A stretch of 64,000 nt of DNA from Sphingomonadaceae bacterium (lineage in GTDB: Bacteria > Pseudomonadota > Alphaproteobacteria > Sphingomonadales > Sphingomonadaceae): positions 1 through 64,000 of the forward strand of contig CANGJB010000003.1 of the NCBI GenBank assembly GCA_947453945.1. Direction: 5' to 3'. The stretch's first letter is position 1. The number at the start of each line of letters is the position of its first letter. The notes below the pieces were generated by a model. The model searched no databases and was not told the DNA's origin. It saw only the letters and a list, made by a program, of their open reading frames with translations. Shown here one piece after another: positions 29,271-37,413 of this stretch. A program made the position numbers and the translations under genes.

Positions 29271-31076
29271 ATGACCCAGCCCCCCTTCATCCTGCTCGAC
29301 GATGCCCGCGTGGAAGGCGCCGCGCCTGCGCGCCTCTACACTGCACCGGAGGAGATCATCGTCGCGCGCCGTGCGGACGAAGTGGAGGCTGCGCTCGCCC
29401 GTATCGGCAGCGCGCCCGGGCACTGGGCGGGCATGATCGCCTACGAGGCCGGCCTCGCGCTCGAACCCCGGCTCGCCGCGCGCTTGCCTGCGCGCACCGG
29501 CGCGGCCGGGCCGCTGGTGTGGTTTGCGCGCTTCAGTACGATGCGCGAGATGACCGGCGCCGAGGCGCAAGGCTGGTTGGACGAGGCCGTCTCGGGCACG
29601 GGCCGCCTCGGCCCGCTCGATCCGCAAGTCACTCCTGGCGGCTATGCGCGCGGGTTCGATCAGCTCAAGGCGGCGATTGCGGCGGGCGATATCTATCAGG
29701 CGAACTACACGTTCGAACTCGGCGGTTCGTGGGCGGGCGATCCGCTTGCGATCTACCGCGCGCTGCGGGCCGATGCGCGCGCTGGCTATGGCGCGGTGCT
29801 GTGGGACGGGGCGCACTGGCACCTTTCGGTCTCGCCAGAACTGTTCTTCACGCTGGAGGGAGGCCGCGCAGAAGTCCGCCCGATGAAGGGCACCGCCCCG
29901 CGCGGGCGCACGGCGGAAGAAGATGCGCGGCTCAAGGCGGCGCTGGCCGCCAGCGTCAAGGATCTGGCCGAGAACCTGATGATCGTCGATCTCATGCGCA
30001 ATGATCTGGCGCGGGTGGCAGAGGCTGGCAGCGTGCGCGTGGCGCAGCCCTTTGCGGTCGAGACTTATCCCACCGTCCATCAGATGGTGACGACGGTTCA
30101 CGCGCGGCTTCAGCCCGGTGCGGGTGCGCGCGATCTGGTGCGCGCGATCTTCCCTTGCGGCTCGATCACCGGCGCGCCCAAGATCCGCGCGATGGAATTG
30201 ATCGACGAAGTCGAACGCGATGCGCGCGGGCTCTATTGCGGCGCGATCGGGCGTATCGATGTGCCTGCCGATCAAGCCACTGGTGACGCTGTGTTCAATG
30301 TGGCAATCCGCACCGTGCGGCTGCTGCCCGATTATCCGGGTGCGGGCCGGGGGCGCGCGACCATGGGCACAGGGTCTGCGGTCGTGGCGGATTCGGCAGC
30401 GCTGCCCGAATGGCGCGAATGCCTGGTGAAGGGGGATGTCTTGCGTCTGGGGGCCAGCAGCGCCGATCTGATCGAGACGATGGCGTTTGATCCGGCACAC
30501 GGCATCGGCCTGCTCGAACTGCATCTTGAACGCATGAAGGCCAGCGCCGCCGAACTGGGCTTCGAATTTGATCGCCATGCCTTGCGCAATGCGATCCACG
30601 TGCTGTGCTTCGATCTCGATGCGCCCTCGCGCGTGCGGCTGGTCGTTTCGCGCAGCGGGGCCCACGCGCTCGATGCAGCGCCTATGCCGCCTGCCTTGCC
30701 CGATCCCGCGATCTGCGCCGTCCTGCCGCTGCCCGTGGCGGAAGGCGATTGGCGCCTGCGCCACAAGACGAGCGACCGCCATTTCTACGAAGACGCGCTC
30801 AGCGCCGCGAAGGCCGCCGGGGCGCACGAAGCGCTGCTGCTGCGCGATGATGGGCGGCTCACCGAAGGCAGTTTCACCAATATCTTCGTGCCGCGCGGAG
30901 AAAGGCTCATCACGCCTGCCGCCGCGCTCGGCCTGCTGCCCGGCGTGCTGCGCCGCAGCCTGATCGAAAGCGGCCGCGTGATCGAAGGCGATGTTACCAT
31001 GGACGATCTCAAGCAGGGCTTCTTCATCGGCAATGCCCTGCGCGGCCTGATGCCTGCCAAGCTGCTCGGCGCATGA
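29271..31076 (+). CDS. pabB: Aminodeoxychorismate synthase component I fused to 4-amino-4-deoxychorismate lyase
   Basis: One 601-residue protein for both late steps of p-aminobenzoate synthesis (folate pathway). The N-terminal chorismate-binding half (about 1-390) has DIYQANYTFEL, RPMKGTAPRG, AENLMIVDLMRNDLARVAEA, FPCGSITGAPKIRAMELIDE and AIGRIDVP. The C-terminal half (about 400-601) is a class IV PLP aminotransferase-fold lyase with FYEDALSAAKAAGAHEALLL and DDGRLTEGSFTNIFVPRG. No glutaminase (PabA) gene is in the window. The last 4 nt (ATGA) overlap the aminotransferase gene, indicating translational coupling. Confidence 0.95.
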   Translation: MTQPPFILLDDARVEGAAPARLYTAPEEIIVARRADEVEAALARIGSAPGHWAGMIAYEAGLALEPRLAARLPARTGAAGPLVWFARFSTMREMTGAEAQGWLDEAVSGTGRLGPLDPQVTPGGYARGFDQLKAAIAAGDIYQANYTFELGGSWAGDPLAIYRALRADARAGYGAVLWDGAHWHLSVSPELFFTLEGGRAEVRPMKGTAPRGRTAEEDARLKAALAASVKDLAENLMIVDLMRNDLARVAEAGSVRVAQPFAVETYPTVHQMVTTVHARLQPGAGARDLVRAIFPCGSITGAPKIRAMELIDEVERDARGLYCGAIGRIDVPADQATGDAVFNVAIRTVRLLPDYPGAGRGRATMGTGSAVVADSAALPEWRECLVKGDVLRLGASSADLIETMAFDPAHGIGLLELHLERMKASAAELGFEFDRHALRNAIHVLCFDLDAPSRVRLVVSRSGAHALDAAPMPPALPDPAICAVLPLPVAEGDWRLRHKTSDRHFYEDALSAAKAAGAHEALLLRDDGRLTEGSFTNIFVPRGERLITPAAALGLLPGVLRRSLIESGRVIEGDVTMDDLKQGFFIGNALRGLMPAKLLGA

Positions 31077-32248
31077 GCGGGCCGCATTTCAGCGCCGCGC
31101 TCCAGCGCATCGCCGCCTCGCGCACCACGGTGATGACCGACCGCGCCATCGCGCTGCGCGCCGAAGGCCGTGACATCATCTCGCTTTCCGTGGGCGAGCC
31201 TGATTTCCCCACCCCGCCGCACGTGATCGAAGCCGCCAAGGCCGCGCTCGATGCGGGCGATACGCGCTATACCGCGGTCCCCGGCACGGCGGCCTTGCGG
31301 GAAGCGGCGGCGCTGCATTTCGCGCGCGATCTCGGAATCCAGGTGCCTCCTCCGCAAGTCATCGTCAGCGCCGGGGGCAAGCAGGCCATCTTTCTCGCCA
31401 TGGCCGCCACCACTGGCCCGGGCGACGAAGTTCTGATCCCCGCGCCGTGGTGGGTGAGCTACCCCGAAATCGTCCGATTCGCCGGGGCCGAGCCCGTTGC
31501 CATCCCCACCACGCCCGCCGCTGGATACCGCATGAGCGCGGACCAGCTCGAAGCTGCGATCACGCCGCGCACCCGCTGGCTCCTGCTCAACAGCCCCGGC
31601 AATCCCACCGGCGCGACGTATTCGGCTGAAGACCTTGCCGCGCTGGGCGAAGTACTGCGCAGCCACCCGCAAGTCCTCGTCCTCAGCGATGATATCTATG
31701 CGCCGCTGCGCTATGGTGCGGGCGCGCACGCCACACTCGCGGTCGTCTGCCCCGATCTGGCGGAGAGGGTGCTCACCGTTTCGGGCGTCTCCAAAAGCCA
31801 CGCGATGACCGGCTTTCGCATCGGTGTCTCCGCTGGTCCGCTCTGGCTCGTCGGCGCGATGGCAAAGCTCCAGTCGCATGCTTCGGGCAACCCGTGCTCG
31901 ATCAGCCAGGCCGCGGCCGTTGCCGCTTTCACCGGTCCGCAGGGTTTCCTTGCGGATTGGCGCGAGCGCTTCCGCGTCCGGCGCGATGCCGCCGTCTCCG
32001 CGCTCAATGCGGTGCCCGGCCTTTCCACCCCCGTGCCCGATGGCGCGTTCTACTGCCTCATCGATGCCGGGCCGCTGATGGCGCGCTTCGGTGATGATGA
32101 GGCGCTGGCCCTCCACTTGCTCGATCAAGGCGTCGCGGTGGTTGCAGCCTCCGCGTTTGGCGGGCAGGAGGGTTTCCGGATCAGTTTTGCGGCGGATGAT
32201 GCGCGGCTCGCAGAAGCGCTTTCCCGCATCGCAAAGGCACTGACATGA
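31073..32248 (+). CDS. PLP-dependent class I/II aminotransferase (aspartate aminotransferase-like)
   Basis: The 391 residues match subgroup I-beta aspartate aminotransferases: ISLSVGEPDFPTPPHVIEAA, DTRYTAVPGTAALREAAA, ISAGGKQ-type strand (VIVSAGGKQAIFLAM), LLNSPGNPTGATY (Asn for PLP), VLSDDIYAPLRY (Asp), TVSGVSKSHAMTGFRIGVSA (PLP Lys) and FRISFAADDARLAEALSRI (substrate Arg). Aspartate or a related amino acid is the probable donor, but specificity cannot be read. It follows pabB with a 4-nt overlap and is 10 nt before the pseudouridine synthase gene, so these four genes may be one operon. Confidence 0.92.
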   Translation: MSGPHFSAALQRIAASRTTVMTDRAIALRAEGRDIISLSVGEPDFPTPPHVIEAAKAALDAGDTRYTAVPGTAALREAAALHFARDLGIQVPPPQVIVSAGGKQAIFLAMAATTGPGDEVLIPAPWWVSYPEIVRFAGAEPVAIPTTPAAGYRMSADQLEAAITPRTRWLLLNSPGNPTGATYSAEDLAALGEVLRSHPQVLVLSDDIYAPLRYGAGAHATLAVVCPDLAERVLTVSGVSKSHAMTGFRIGVSAGPLWLVGAMAKLQSHASGNPCSISQAAAVAAFTGPQGFLADWRERFRVRRDAAVSALNAVPGLSTPVPDGAFYCLIDAGPLMARFGDDEALALHLLDQGVAVVAASAFGGQEGFRISFAADDARLAEALSRIAKALT

Positions 32249-32258
32249 GGTTTTCGGC

Positions 32259-32993
32259 ATGAACTCGCCCGCCGATCTGTTCGAATTCGCCATCCTGTTC
32301 GAAGACGGCGAGGCGCTGGTGATCGACAAGCCTGCCGGTCTGCCGATCGACCGGCCGCGTGCCGGGGGCGCCGCGCTTGATGATCATCTCGATGCCTTGC
32401 GCTTCGGGTTCCAGCGTCCGCCCGCAGCCGTCCACCGGCTCGATCAGGATACCTCGGGCTGCCTGCTGCTCGCCCGCAACGCCAAGGCGCACAAGCGCTA
32501 TTCGGCGGCGTTTGAGGCGCGGCAGGTCGGCAAGGTCTATCTCGGCGTGGTCGCGGGCGAAGTGGCGGAGGATTCGGGCACGATCGCGCTCAATCTTTCC
32601 AAGATCAGCAGCGCGGAAAAGGGCTGGCGGATGATCCCGGCGCGTGCGGGCAAGCCTGCCGTCACGCACTGGCGCGTGGTTGATCGGCGCGAGGGGCCTG
32701 CTGGAACGCCGATCACGCTGGTGGAGTTCAAGCCCGAAACCGGCCGCACCCACCAGATCCGCATCCATGCGCTTGCCGGGCTGGGCGCGGCGCTGCTCGG
32801 TGATCCGATCTATGGCACCGGAGAAGGGGCCGCGCGCACCATGCTGCATGCCGCCGCGCTCACGGTCCCGCGCGAAGGCAAGCCGCCAATTGTCGCCACG
32901 GCGCCGCTTCCAGAGGATTTCCTCGAACTCGGCTTTGCCGTGCCCGAAGCCGCTTCCACCGAAGAACCGGACGCGTGTCAGCCGACGCCCTGA
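32259..32993 (+). CDS. RluA-family RNA pseudouridine synthase
   Basis: The 244 residues show the family blocks: LVIDKPAGLPIDRP, AVHRLDQDTSGCLLLARNAK (catalytic Asp), KVYLGVVAGEV, PARAGKPAVTHWRVV and LVEFKPETGRTHQIRIHALA then GAALLGDPIYG. It isomerises uridine in rRNA or tRNA. There is no S4 domain, so it is closer to the RluA/TruC size class; the target site is unknown. It overlaps arfB by 19 nt. Confidence 0.93.
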   Translation: MNSPADLFEFAILFEDGEALVIDKPAGLPIDRPRAGGAALDDHLDALRFGFQRPPAAVHRLDQDTSGCLLLARNAKAHKRYSAAFEARQVGKVYLGVVAGEVAEDSGTIALNLSKISSAEKGWRMIPARAGKPAVTHWRVVDRREGPAGTPITLVEFKPETGRTHQIRIHALAGLGAALLGDPIYGTGEGAARTMLHAAALTVPREGKPPIVATAPLPEDFLELGFAVPEAASTEEPDACQPTP

Positions 32994-33388
32994 TCGCGCG
33001 GGCGCTTGGCCTGATCGAGGAAAGCTTCATCGCCTCGGCGGGCCCGGGCGGGCAGAATGTCAACAAGGTGGCGACGGCGGTGCAGATCCGCCTCGATGTC
33101 TTTGCGCTACGTCTTGAGCCGCAAGTATTCCATCGGCTGAAGGAACTCGCGGGCAGCAAGATGACCGCGCGCGGCGAGATCGTGATGACGGCCCGCAGCT
33201 ATCGCACGCAGGAGCAGAACCGCGAGGATGCACGCAGCCGCCTCGGTGCCCTGCTGCGCGACGCGGCCACCCTGCCGGCCCGCCGCGCGAAAACGCGGCT
33301 CAACCGCGTGGGCAAGACTGAACGTCTGGCAGGCAAGAAGAACCGCAGCGCCATCAAGGCCGGCCGCGGGAAGGTACGGCTGGACTAG
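32975..33388 (+). CDS. arfB: Alternative ribosome-rescue factor ArfB (YaeJ/ICT1 type)
   Basis: The 137 residues begin at GTG 32975 inside the preceding gene. The GGQ motif is in ASAGPGGQNVNKVATAVQIR, and the C-terminus is long, basic and disordered (RRAKTRLNRVGKTERLAGKK, then NRSAIKAGRGKVRLD). In this family the tail enters the empty mRNA channel of stalled ribosomes while GGQ cleaves peptidyl-tRNA. The sequence fits that role fully. The last bases of the gene (CGGCTGGACTAGGG) recur 160 nt downstream on the far side of an inverted repeat. Confidence 0.93.
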   Translation: MSADALIARALGLIEESFIASAGPGGQNVNKVATAVQIRLDVFALRLEPQVFHRLKELAGSKMTARGEIVMTARSYRTQEQNREDARSRLGALLRDAATLPARRAKTRLNRVGKTERLAGKKNRSAIKAGRGKVRLD

Positions 33389-33420
33389 GGCTCATCTTCC
33401 GGACTTCCCCTTGCTCCCAA

Positions 33421-33513
33421 CCTCGTCATTCCCGCGAAGGCGGGGACCCAGGGCCATGCCCGCTGCGGCACGTGGCAACCCGCTCTGGACCCCCGCCTGC
33501 GCTGGGGTGACGA
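33421..33513. repeat. Dispersed inverted-pair repeat, degenerate copy (REPIN-like)
   Basis: Arm 33421-33451 (CTCGTCATTCCCGCGAAGG and on) is matched, with mismatches, by the inverted arm 33485-33513. The same arm occurs at 40136-40165 and as a perfect pair at 45536-45624. The element lies just after arfB and is bracketed by a 14-nt direct repeat (33376-33389 and 33536-33549). Confidence 0.75.
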
Positions 33514-33543
33514 AGATCGACGGCAGGGGAGGTTGCGGCTGGA

Positions 33544-33804
33544 CTAGGGTTTCGCGCTGGCGCCGTCCGCTGCGACGGAGGCAGGTGGGGCCGCAAGATC
33601 CGCCGGCACGGTCGCATCCGCGAGTGGCGGCGCGGGTCGGCTCTCGAGCATTTGCGCCGCATCATCAAGCGCGCGGGCTTCACCTACGGTCACGCCGCCG
33701 GGCCCAGGGTCGGTGTCCTTCTGGCAGCCGCCGAGGCAAAGGGCTGCGGGGAGCAGCAAGGCGGCGGCCAGCGCCGCCCGCATGCGCCCCGCATCTGCAA
33801 TCAC
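33544..33804 (-). CDS. Small lipoprotein
   Basis: The 86 residues carry a lipoprotein signal (MRAALAAALLLPAALCLGGC) with lipobox CLGGC; the mature part is about 60 residues, Ala/Pro/Asp-rich, and probably disordered. ATG 33804 overlaps the stop of the upstream lipoprotein gene by 4 nt, suggesting translational coupling; ATG 33783 would start exactly at the signal peptide and is possible. The stop codon lies inside the duplicated arfB-tail sequence, so the present C-terminus may have been set by that rearrangement. Function unknown. Confidence 0.6.
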   Translation of the reverse strand: MIADAGRMRAALAAALLLPAALCLGGCQKDTDPGPGGVTVGEARALDDAAQMLESRPAPPLADATVPADLAAPPASVAADGASAKP

Positions 33805-34106
33805 TGCGGCTTCTCGGCCTCTGCTGCGGCGGCCTTGGCGGCTTCGGCAGCCGAAACGGCGCTGTCGGCAGCGCTCTTGGCGGCATCTTCGGCGCTCAGC
33901 GCGGCCTGCGAGGCATCGGCGGCCGGAGCAGGGGCGGGGGCTGCAGCCGAAGGTTCGGCAGAGGGCAGTTCATCCGCCGGCATTTCCACGTTGTCGGCCG
34001 TCGCGCCCGAGGAAGCATCGTCTGTCTTGCCGCAGGCGCTCAGCGCAAAGGCTGCCGCACAGGCCAGCACAGTGGCAAGGCGCTTGATCTGGGTGGTCTT
34101 GGTCAT
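33801..34106 (-). CDS. Alanine-rich lipoprotein
   Basis: The 101 residues start with a lipoprotein signal (TKTTQIKRLATVLACAAAFA) ending in the lipobox ALSAC, then KTDDASSGATADN. The rest is Ala/Pro/Ser-rich and ends in an Ala/Glu/Lys helix (AKSAADSAVSAAEAAKAAAA) able to form a coiled coil. It probably sits in the envelope, anchored by lipid. It is followed by a second lipoprotein gene (4-nt overlap). Function is unknown; the low-complexity sequence does not allow a family call. Confidence 0.7.
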   Translation of the reverse strand: MTKTTQIKRLATVLACAAAFALSACGKTDDASSGATADNVEMPADELPSAEPSAAAPAPAPAADASQAALSAEDAAKSAADSAVSAAEAAKAAAAEAEKPQ

Positions 34107-34240
34107 GATAGTCCCTCAGGCTTGTCGGATGTTTGCATCGATGCGGCTATGCGCCGCGATGCCCGCAGTTCTAATGCGCGCGCTCCGCCATGGCAAACCT
34201 CAAACCGACGAATGGAGCCCACTCGCCAAGACTGTTATAC

Positions 34241-34291
34241 GATATAAGGAAATCTTTATATCGCTTGCATAATATAAAGAATGCTTTATAT
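34241..34291. promoter_or_regulatory. Two tandem palindromic operators before the methionine-cycle operon
   Basis: ATATAAGG-AAAT-CTTTATAT (34242-34261, one mismatch between arms) and ATATAAAG-AATG-CTTTATAT (34272-34291, perfect) have centres 30 bp apart, about three helical turns. The second ends 8 nt before the start codon of the ArsR-type gene. ArsR-family regulators bind such AT-rich dyads, and S-adenosylhomocysteine-responsive SahR regulators of methionine genes are described with a motif of this type. Autoregulation by the adjacent gene is likely. Confidence 0.7.
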
Positions 34292-34299
34292 AGATTCCC

Positions 34300-35292
34300 A
34301 TGTCTTTGATCGAAGCTCTTCGCGCGCTGGCCGACCCCACCCGGCTGAGGATCATGCGGCTGCTCGCCAGCATGGAGCTCGCCGTGGGCGAACTTGCCCA
34401 GGTTCTCGGGCAAAGCCAGCCACGCGTTTCGCGCCATATCAAGATCCTGTGCGATGCCGGATTGGCCGAACGCCGCCGTGAAGGCGGCTGGGTGTTTCTG
34501 CGCGCTGCCGTGAGTGAAACAGGCGCGCCCGAATATCTCGGCACCGCGCTCGCCCGCGTGCTGGTGAGCGCCGAATCGTCCGATCCCGCCTTCGGCAGCC
34601 AGTGCGCCGAAGACGGCCAGCACCTCGTTGCGATCCGCACTGCGCGTGAGGCGAGCTCTGCCGATTACTTCGCGCGCCACGCTGCTGAATGGGATGAACT
34701 GCGCAGCCTCCACATCGCCGATGGCCCGGTCGAGACCGCGCTGGGTGAGATGCTGGAGGGGCCGGTCGGCCGCCTGCTCGATGTCGGCACTGGCACTGGC
34801 CGCATCGCCGAATTGTTCGCCGGGCGCGCCAGCCATCTGACGGGGCTCGACAAGAGCCCGGAAATGCTGCGCCTTGCCAGAACCCGGCTGCAACACCTGC
34901 CTGCAAGCGACGTCACGCTGGTCCAGGGCGATTTCGCGCAGCTGCCGTTTGCCGATGCCAGCTTCGATACGGTGCTGTTCCACCAGGTCCTGCACTATGC
35001 CTTCGCGCCGCAGGCGGTGCTGGCAGAGGCCGCGCGTGTCACGGCGCCGGGCGGGCGCGTGGTGATCGTCGATTTCGCCCCGCATGACCGTGAGGAACTG
35101 CGCACCGCGCACGCTCACGCGCGCCTCGGTTTCTCCGATGCGCAGATCGCGGCGCTGCTCACCGCCGCCGGGTTCGAACCCGCAGGCGACCGCGCGCTCG
35201 CCGGCCGCGAGCTGATCGTCAAGATCTGGGCCGGGGTGCGTCGCAGCGAACGGGCCGCGCAGCCTGAATTTCCAAGGCTGGTCACGCAATGA
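34300..35292 (+). CDS. ArsR-family regulator fused to a SAM-dependent methyltransferase domain
   Basis: The 330 residues have two parts. Residues 1-95 are an ArsR winged helix (LIEALRALADPTRLRIMRLL, ELAQVLGQSQPRVSRHIKIL, EGGWVFLRAA). Residues about 130-300 are a class I methyltransferase (LLDVGTGTGRIAELFAG motif I, GLDKSPEMLRLARTRL, LVQGDFAQLPFADASFDTVL, APGGRVVIVDFAPHDREELR). The fusion is regularly found before metF-metH in alphaproteobacteria. It most likely represses the operon and senses the SAM/SAH balance through the methyltransferase fold; that is inference. Two palindromes stand directly upstream. The stop overlaps metF by 4 nt. Confidence 0.93.
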   Translation: MSLIEALRALADPTRLRIMRLLASMELAVGELAQVLGQSQPRVSRHIKILCDAGLAERRREGGWVFLRAAVSETGAPEYLGTALARVLVSAESSDPAFGSQCAEDGQHLVAIRTAREASSADYFARHAAEWDELRSLHIADGPVETALGEMLEGPVGRLLDVGTGTGRIAELFAGRASHLTGLDKSPEMLRLARTRLQHLPASDVTLVQGDFAQLPFADASFDTVLFHQVLHYAFAPQAVLAEAARVTAPGGRVVIVDFAPHDREELRTAHAHARLGFSDAQIAALLTAAGFEPAGDRALAGRELIVKIWAGVRRSERAAQPEFPRLVTQ

Positions 35293-36230
35293 CCACCAGC
35301 TTCGATCAACAGCGTGAGGCGCGCACCGCGCTCGATACGCCGCTGTTTGCAGGTCTGCCGGGCGATATCCGCGTCTCCTTTGAATTCTTCCCCCCGCGTA
35401 CCGATCCGCTGATGGAGCAGCTGTGGGACGTCGTGACGACGCTCGCGCCCTTTCGCCCCAGCTTCGTTTCGGTCACCTACGGTGCTGGCGGCTCCACCCG
35501 TGATCGCACCCACGGCACTGTCGCGCGCATCATCAAGGAAGCGCGCCTCCCCGCCGCCGCGCACCTCACGTGCGTGGAAGCCAGCAAGGCTGAAATCCGC
35601 GAAGTGGCGGAAAGCTATTGGGAAGCGGGCGTGCGCCACATCGTTGCGCTGCGCGGGGATATGGGCGCACCGGGTGTGCCGTTCACCCCGCATCCCGATG
35701 GCTATGCCAGCGCCGCTGATCTGGTCGCGGGCCTGAAGCAGATCGCACCGTTCGATATCTCGGTCTCGGCCTATCCCGAAACGCACCCTGATGCTGCCAG
35801 CCCGCAGGCGGATATCGACAACCTCAAGCGCAAGCTCGATGCCGGGGCCAGCCGCGCGATCAGCCAGTTCTTCTTCGAGCCCGAAACCTTCTTCCGTTTC
35901 CGTGACAAACTCGCCGCGGCCGGGATAACCGCGCCGGTGCTGCCGGGCATCCTGCCTGTCTCGAATGTCGCGCAGACGCGCAAGTTCGCGGCAGCCTGCG
36001 GTGCGCAGATCCCGGCTTGGATGGACGGCCTGTTCGAAGGGCTCGATCATCATCCGGCCTCACGCCAACTTGTCGCCGCCACGGTCTGCGCGGAATTCTG
36101 CCGCCGGCTCTATGCGGGCGGCGTACGCGATTTCCACTTCTACACGCTCAACCGTGCAGAACTCTCTTATGCGATATGCCACCTGCTCGGCCTGCGTCCC
36201 GAGCAGGCACCGCTGGAGCAAGCCGCATGA
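35289..36230 (+). CDS. metF: Methylenetetrahydrofolate reductase
   Basis: This FAD enzyme reduces 5,10-methylene-THF to 5-methyl-THF, the methyl donor for the MetH proteins encoded next. The 313 residues carry VSFEFFPPRTDPLMEQLW (catalytic Glu), SVTYGAGGSTRDRTHGTVAR, AAHLTCVEASKAEIREVAES, ALRGDMGAPGVPFTPHPDGY and FDISVSAYPETHPDA. Start and stop overlap the neighbouring genes by 4 nt (ATGA) on both sides, so the operon is translationally coupled. Confidence 0.96.
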   Translation: MTTSFDQQREARTALDTPLFAGLPGDIRVSFEFFPPRTDPLMEQLWDVVTTLAPFRPSFVSVTYGAGGSTRDRTHGTVARIIKEARLPAAAHLTCVEASKAEIREVAESYWEAGVRHIVALRGDMGAPGVPFTPHPDGYASAADLVAGLKQIAPFDISVSAYPETHPDAASPQADIDNLKRKLDAGASRAISQFFFEPETFFRFRDKLAAAGITAPVLPGILPVSNVAQTRKFAAACGAQIPAWMDGLFEGLDHHPASRQLVAATVCAEFCRRLYAGGVRDFHFYTLNRAELSYAICHLLGLRPEQAPLEQAA

Positions 36231-37285
36231 CCATCACGCCCTCTGCCGCCCGCGCGGCCCTGCTCGAACAGGCGCAGAGCCGCATCCTCATCACCGATGG
36301 CGCCTTCGGCACCGAAATCCAGAACTGGAAGCTGACCGAGGCTGACTATGCCGGCAATCTGGGCCTGACGCGCGATCAGAAGGGCAACAACGATATCCTC
36401 GCGCTCACTGCGCCCCACGTGCCCGAATCGATCCACCGCGCCTATTTCGCGGTGGGCGCAGACATTGCCGAGACCAATACCTTTTCGGCCAACCGCATCA
36501 GCCAGGCCGATTATGGCGCCGAGCACCTCGTGCGCGAGATCAACCTTGAAAGCGCCAGGCTTGCGCGGCGCGTGGCGGATGAATTTCAGTCGGATGATGG
36601 GCGCCCCCGCTTTGTCGCCGGCGCGATCGGGCCGACCAACAAGACGCTGTCGCTATCGCCTGACGTCAATGACCCGGGCTTTCGTGAGATCGACTGGGAT
36701 TTCCTTGTCGAGGTCTACCGCGAACAGGCCGAGGCCCTCGTCGAGGGCGGCGCGGACTTCATCCTCGTCGAGACGGTGTTCGATACGCTCAATGCCAAGG
36801 CCGCGATCATGGCCGTCCGCCTGCTCGAACAGCAGCTGGGCCGCGAAGTGCCGATCATGCTCTCGATGACGCTCACCGATCTTTCCGGCCGCAACCTCTC
36901 GGGCCACACGGTCGAGGCATTCTGGTACGCGGTGCGCCATGCCCGGCCCGTCACCATCGGGCTCAATTGCTCGTTCGGCGCCACGCAGCTGCGACCGCAT
37001 GTTCGTGCGCTCTCGCAGATCGCGGATACGCTGATCATGGTCTACCCGAACGCGGGCCTGCCCAACGAGCTTGGCCAGTACGATGAGCTCCCCGCCACCA
37101 CCGCTGGCCTCGTCCACGAATGGGCCGAGCATGGGCAAGTCAACGTGCTGGGCGGCTGCTGCGGTTCCACCCCGGAACACATCGCCGCCATCGCCCGTTC
37201 GGTGCAGGGCCTGCCGCCGCGCGTGCTGCCGCAGCACCAGACGGCAACTGCGCTGGCCGGGCTCGAACCGTTTGTGATGGCCTGA
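36227..37285 (+). CDS. metH: Methionine synthase, homocysteine-binding part (split MetH)
   Basis: This protein corresponds to the N-terminal module of cobalamin-dependent methionine synthase. The 352 residues contain RILITDGAFGTEIQNWKLTE, LTAPHVPESIHRAYFAVGAD, ETNTFSANRISQADYGAEHL, FVAGAIGPTNKTLSLSPDV, VEGGADFILVETVFDTLNAK, GLNCSFGATQLRPH (zinc Cys) and VNVLGGCCGSTPEHIAAIAR (two zinc Cys). In E. coli this module is fused to the rest; here the remaining modules are a separate gene 128 nt downstream. The two-gene form is usual in sphingomonads. Start overlaps metF (ATGA). Confidence 0.95.
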   Translation: MTITPSAARAALLEQAQSRILITDGAFGTEIQNWKLTEADYAGNLGLTRDQKGNNDILALTAPHVPESIHRAYFAVGADIAETNTFSANRISQADYGAEHLVREINLESARLARRVADEFQSDDGRPRFVAGAIGPTNKTLSLSPDVNDPGFREIDWDFLVEVYREQAEALVEGGADFILVETVFDTLNAKAAIMAVRLLEQQLGREVPIMLSMTLTDLSGRNLSGHTVEAFWYAVRHARPVTIGLNCSFGATQLRPHVRALSQIADTLIMVYPNAGLPNELGQYDELPATTAGLVHEWAEHGQVNVLGGCCGSTPEHIAAIARSVQGLPPRVLPQHQTATALAGLEPFVMA

Positions 37286-37293
37286 AGCTCTTG

Positions 37294-37405
37294 CCCTCTC
37301 CTCTTCAGGGGGAGAGGGTTGGGAGAGGGGCCTGACCTTCAAAGCAACCTTATGGCCGGTGGGAGGCTCCCCTCTCCCCGGCCCTCTCCCCTGAAGGGGA
37401 GAGGG
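37294..37405. repeat. Inverted pair of GGGAGAGGG-type repeats between the two metH genes
   Basis: Two arms, 37294-37330 and 37369-37405, each form their own hairpin (core CCCTTCTCC/GGGGAGAGGG-like) and are inverted with respect to each other, with a 38-nt loop. The sequence is unrelated to the CTCGTCATTCCCGCG family. A large hairpin here could lower or modulate transcription into the second metH gene. Confidence 0.75.
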
Positions 37406-37413
37406 AGATCAGA

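Noticed and set aside
28947..30827. 626-aa minus-strand frame over pabB
   Set aside because: Antisense to the fused PabB-PabC gene; no start signal or domain.
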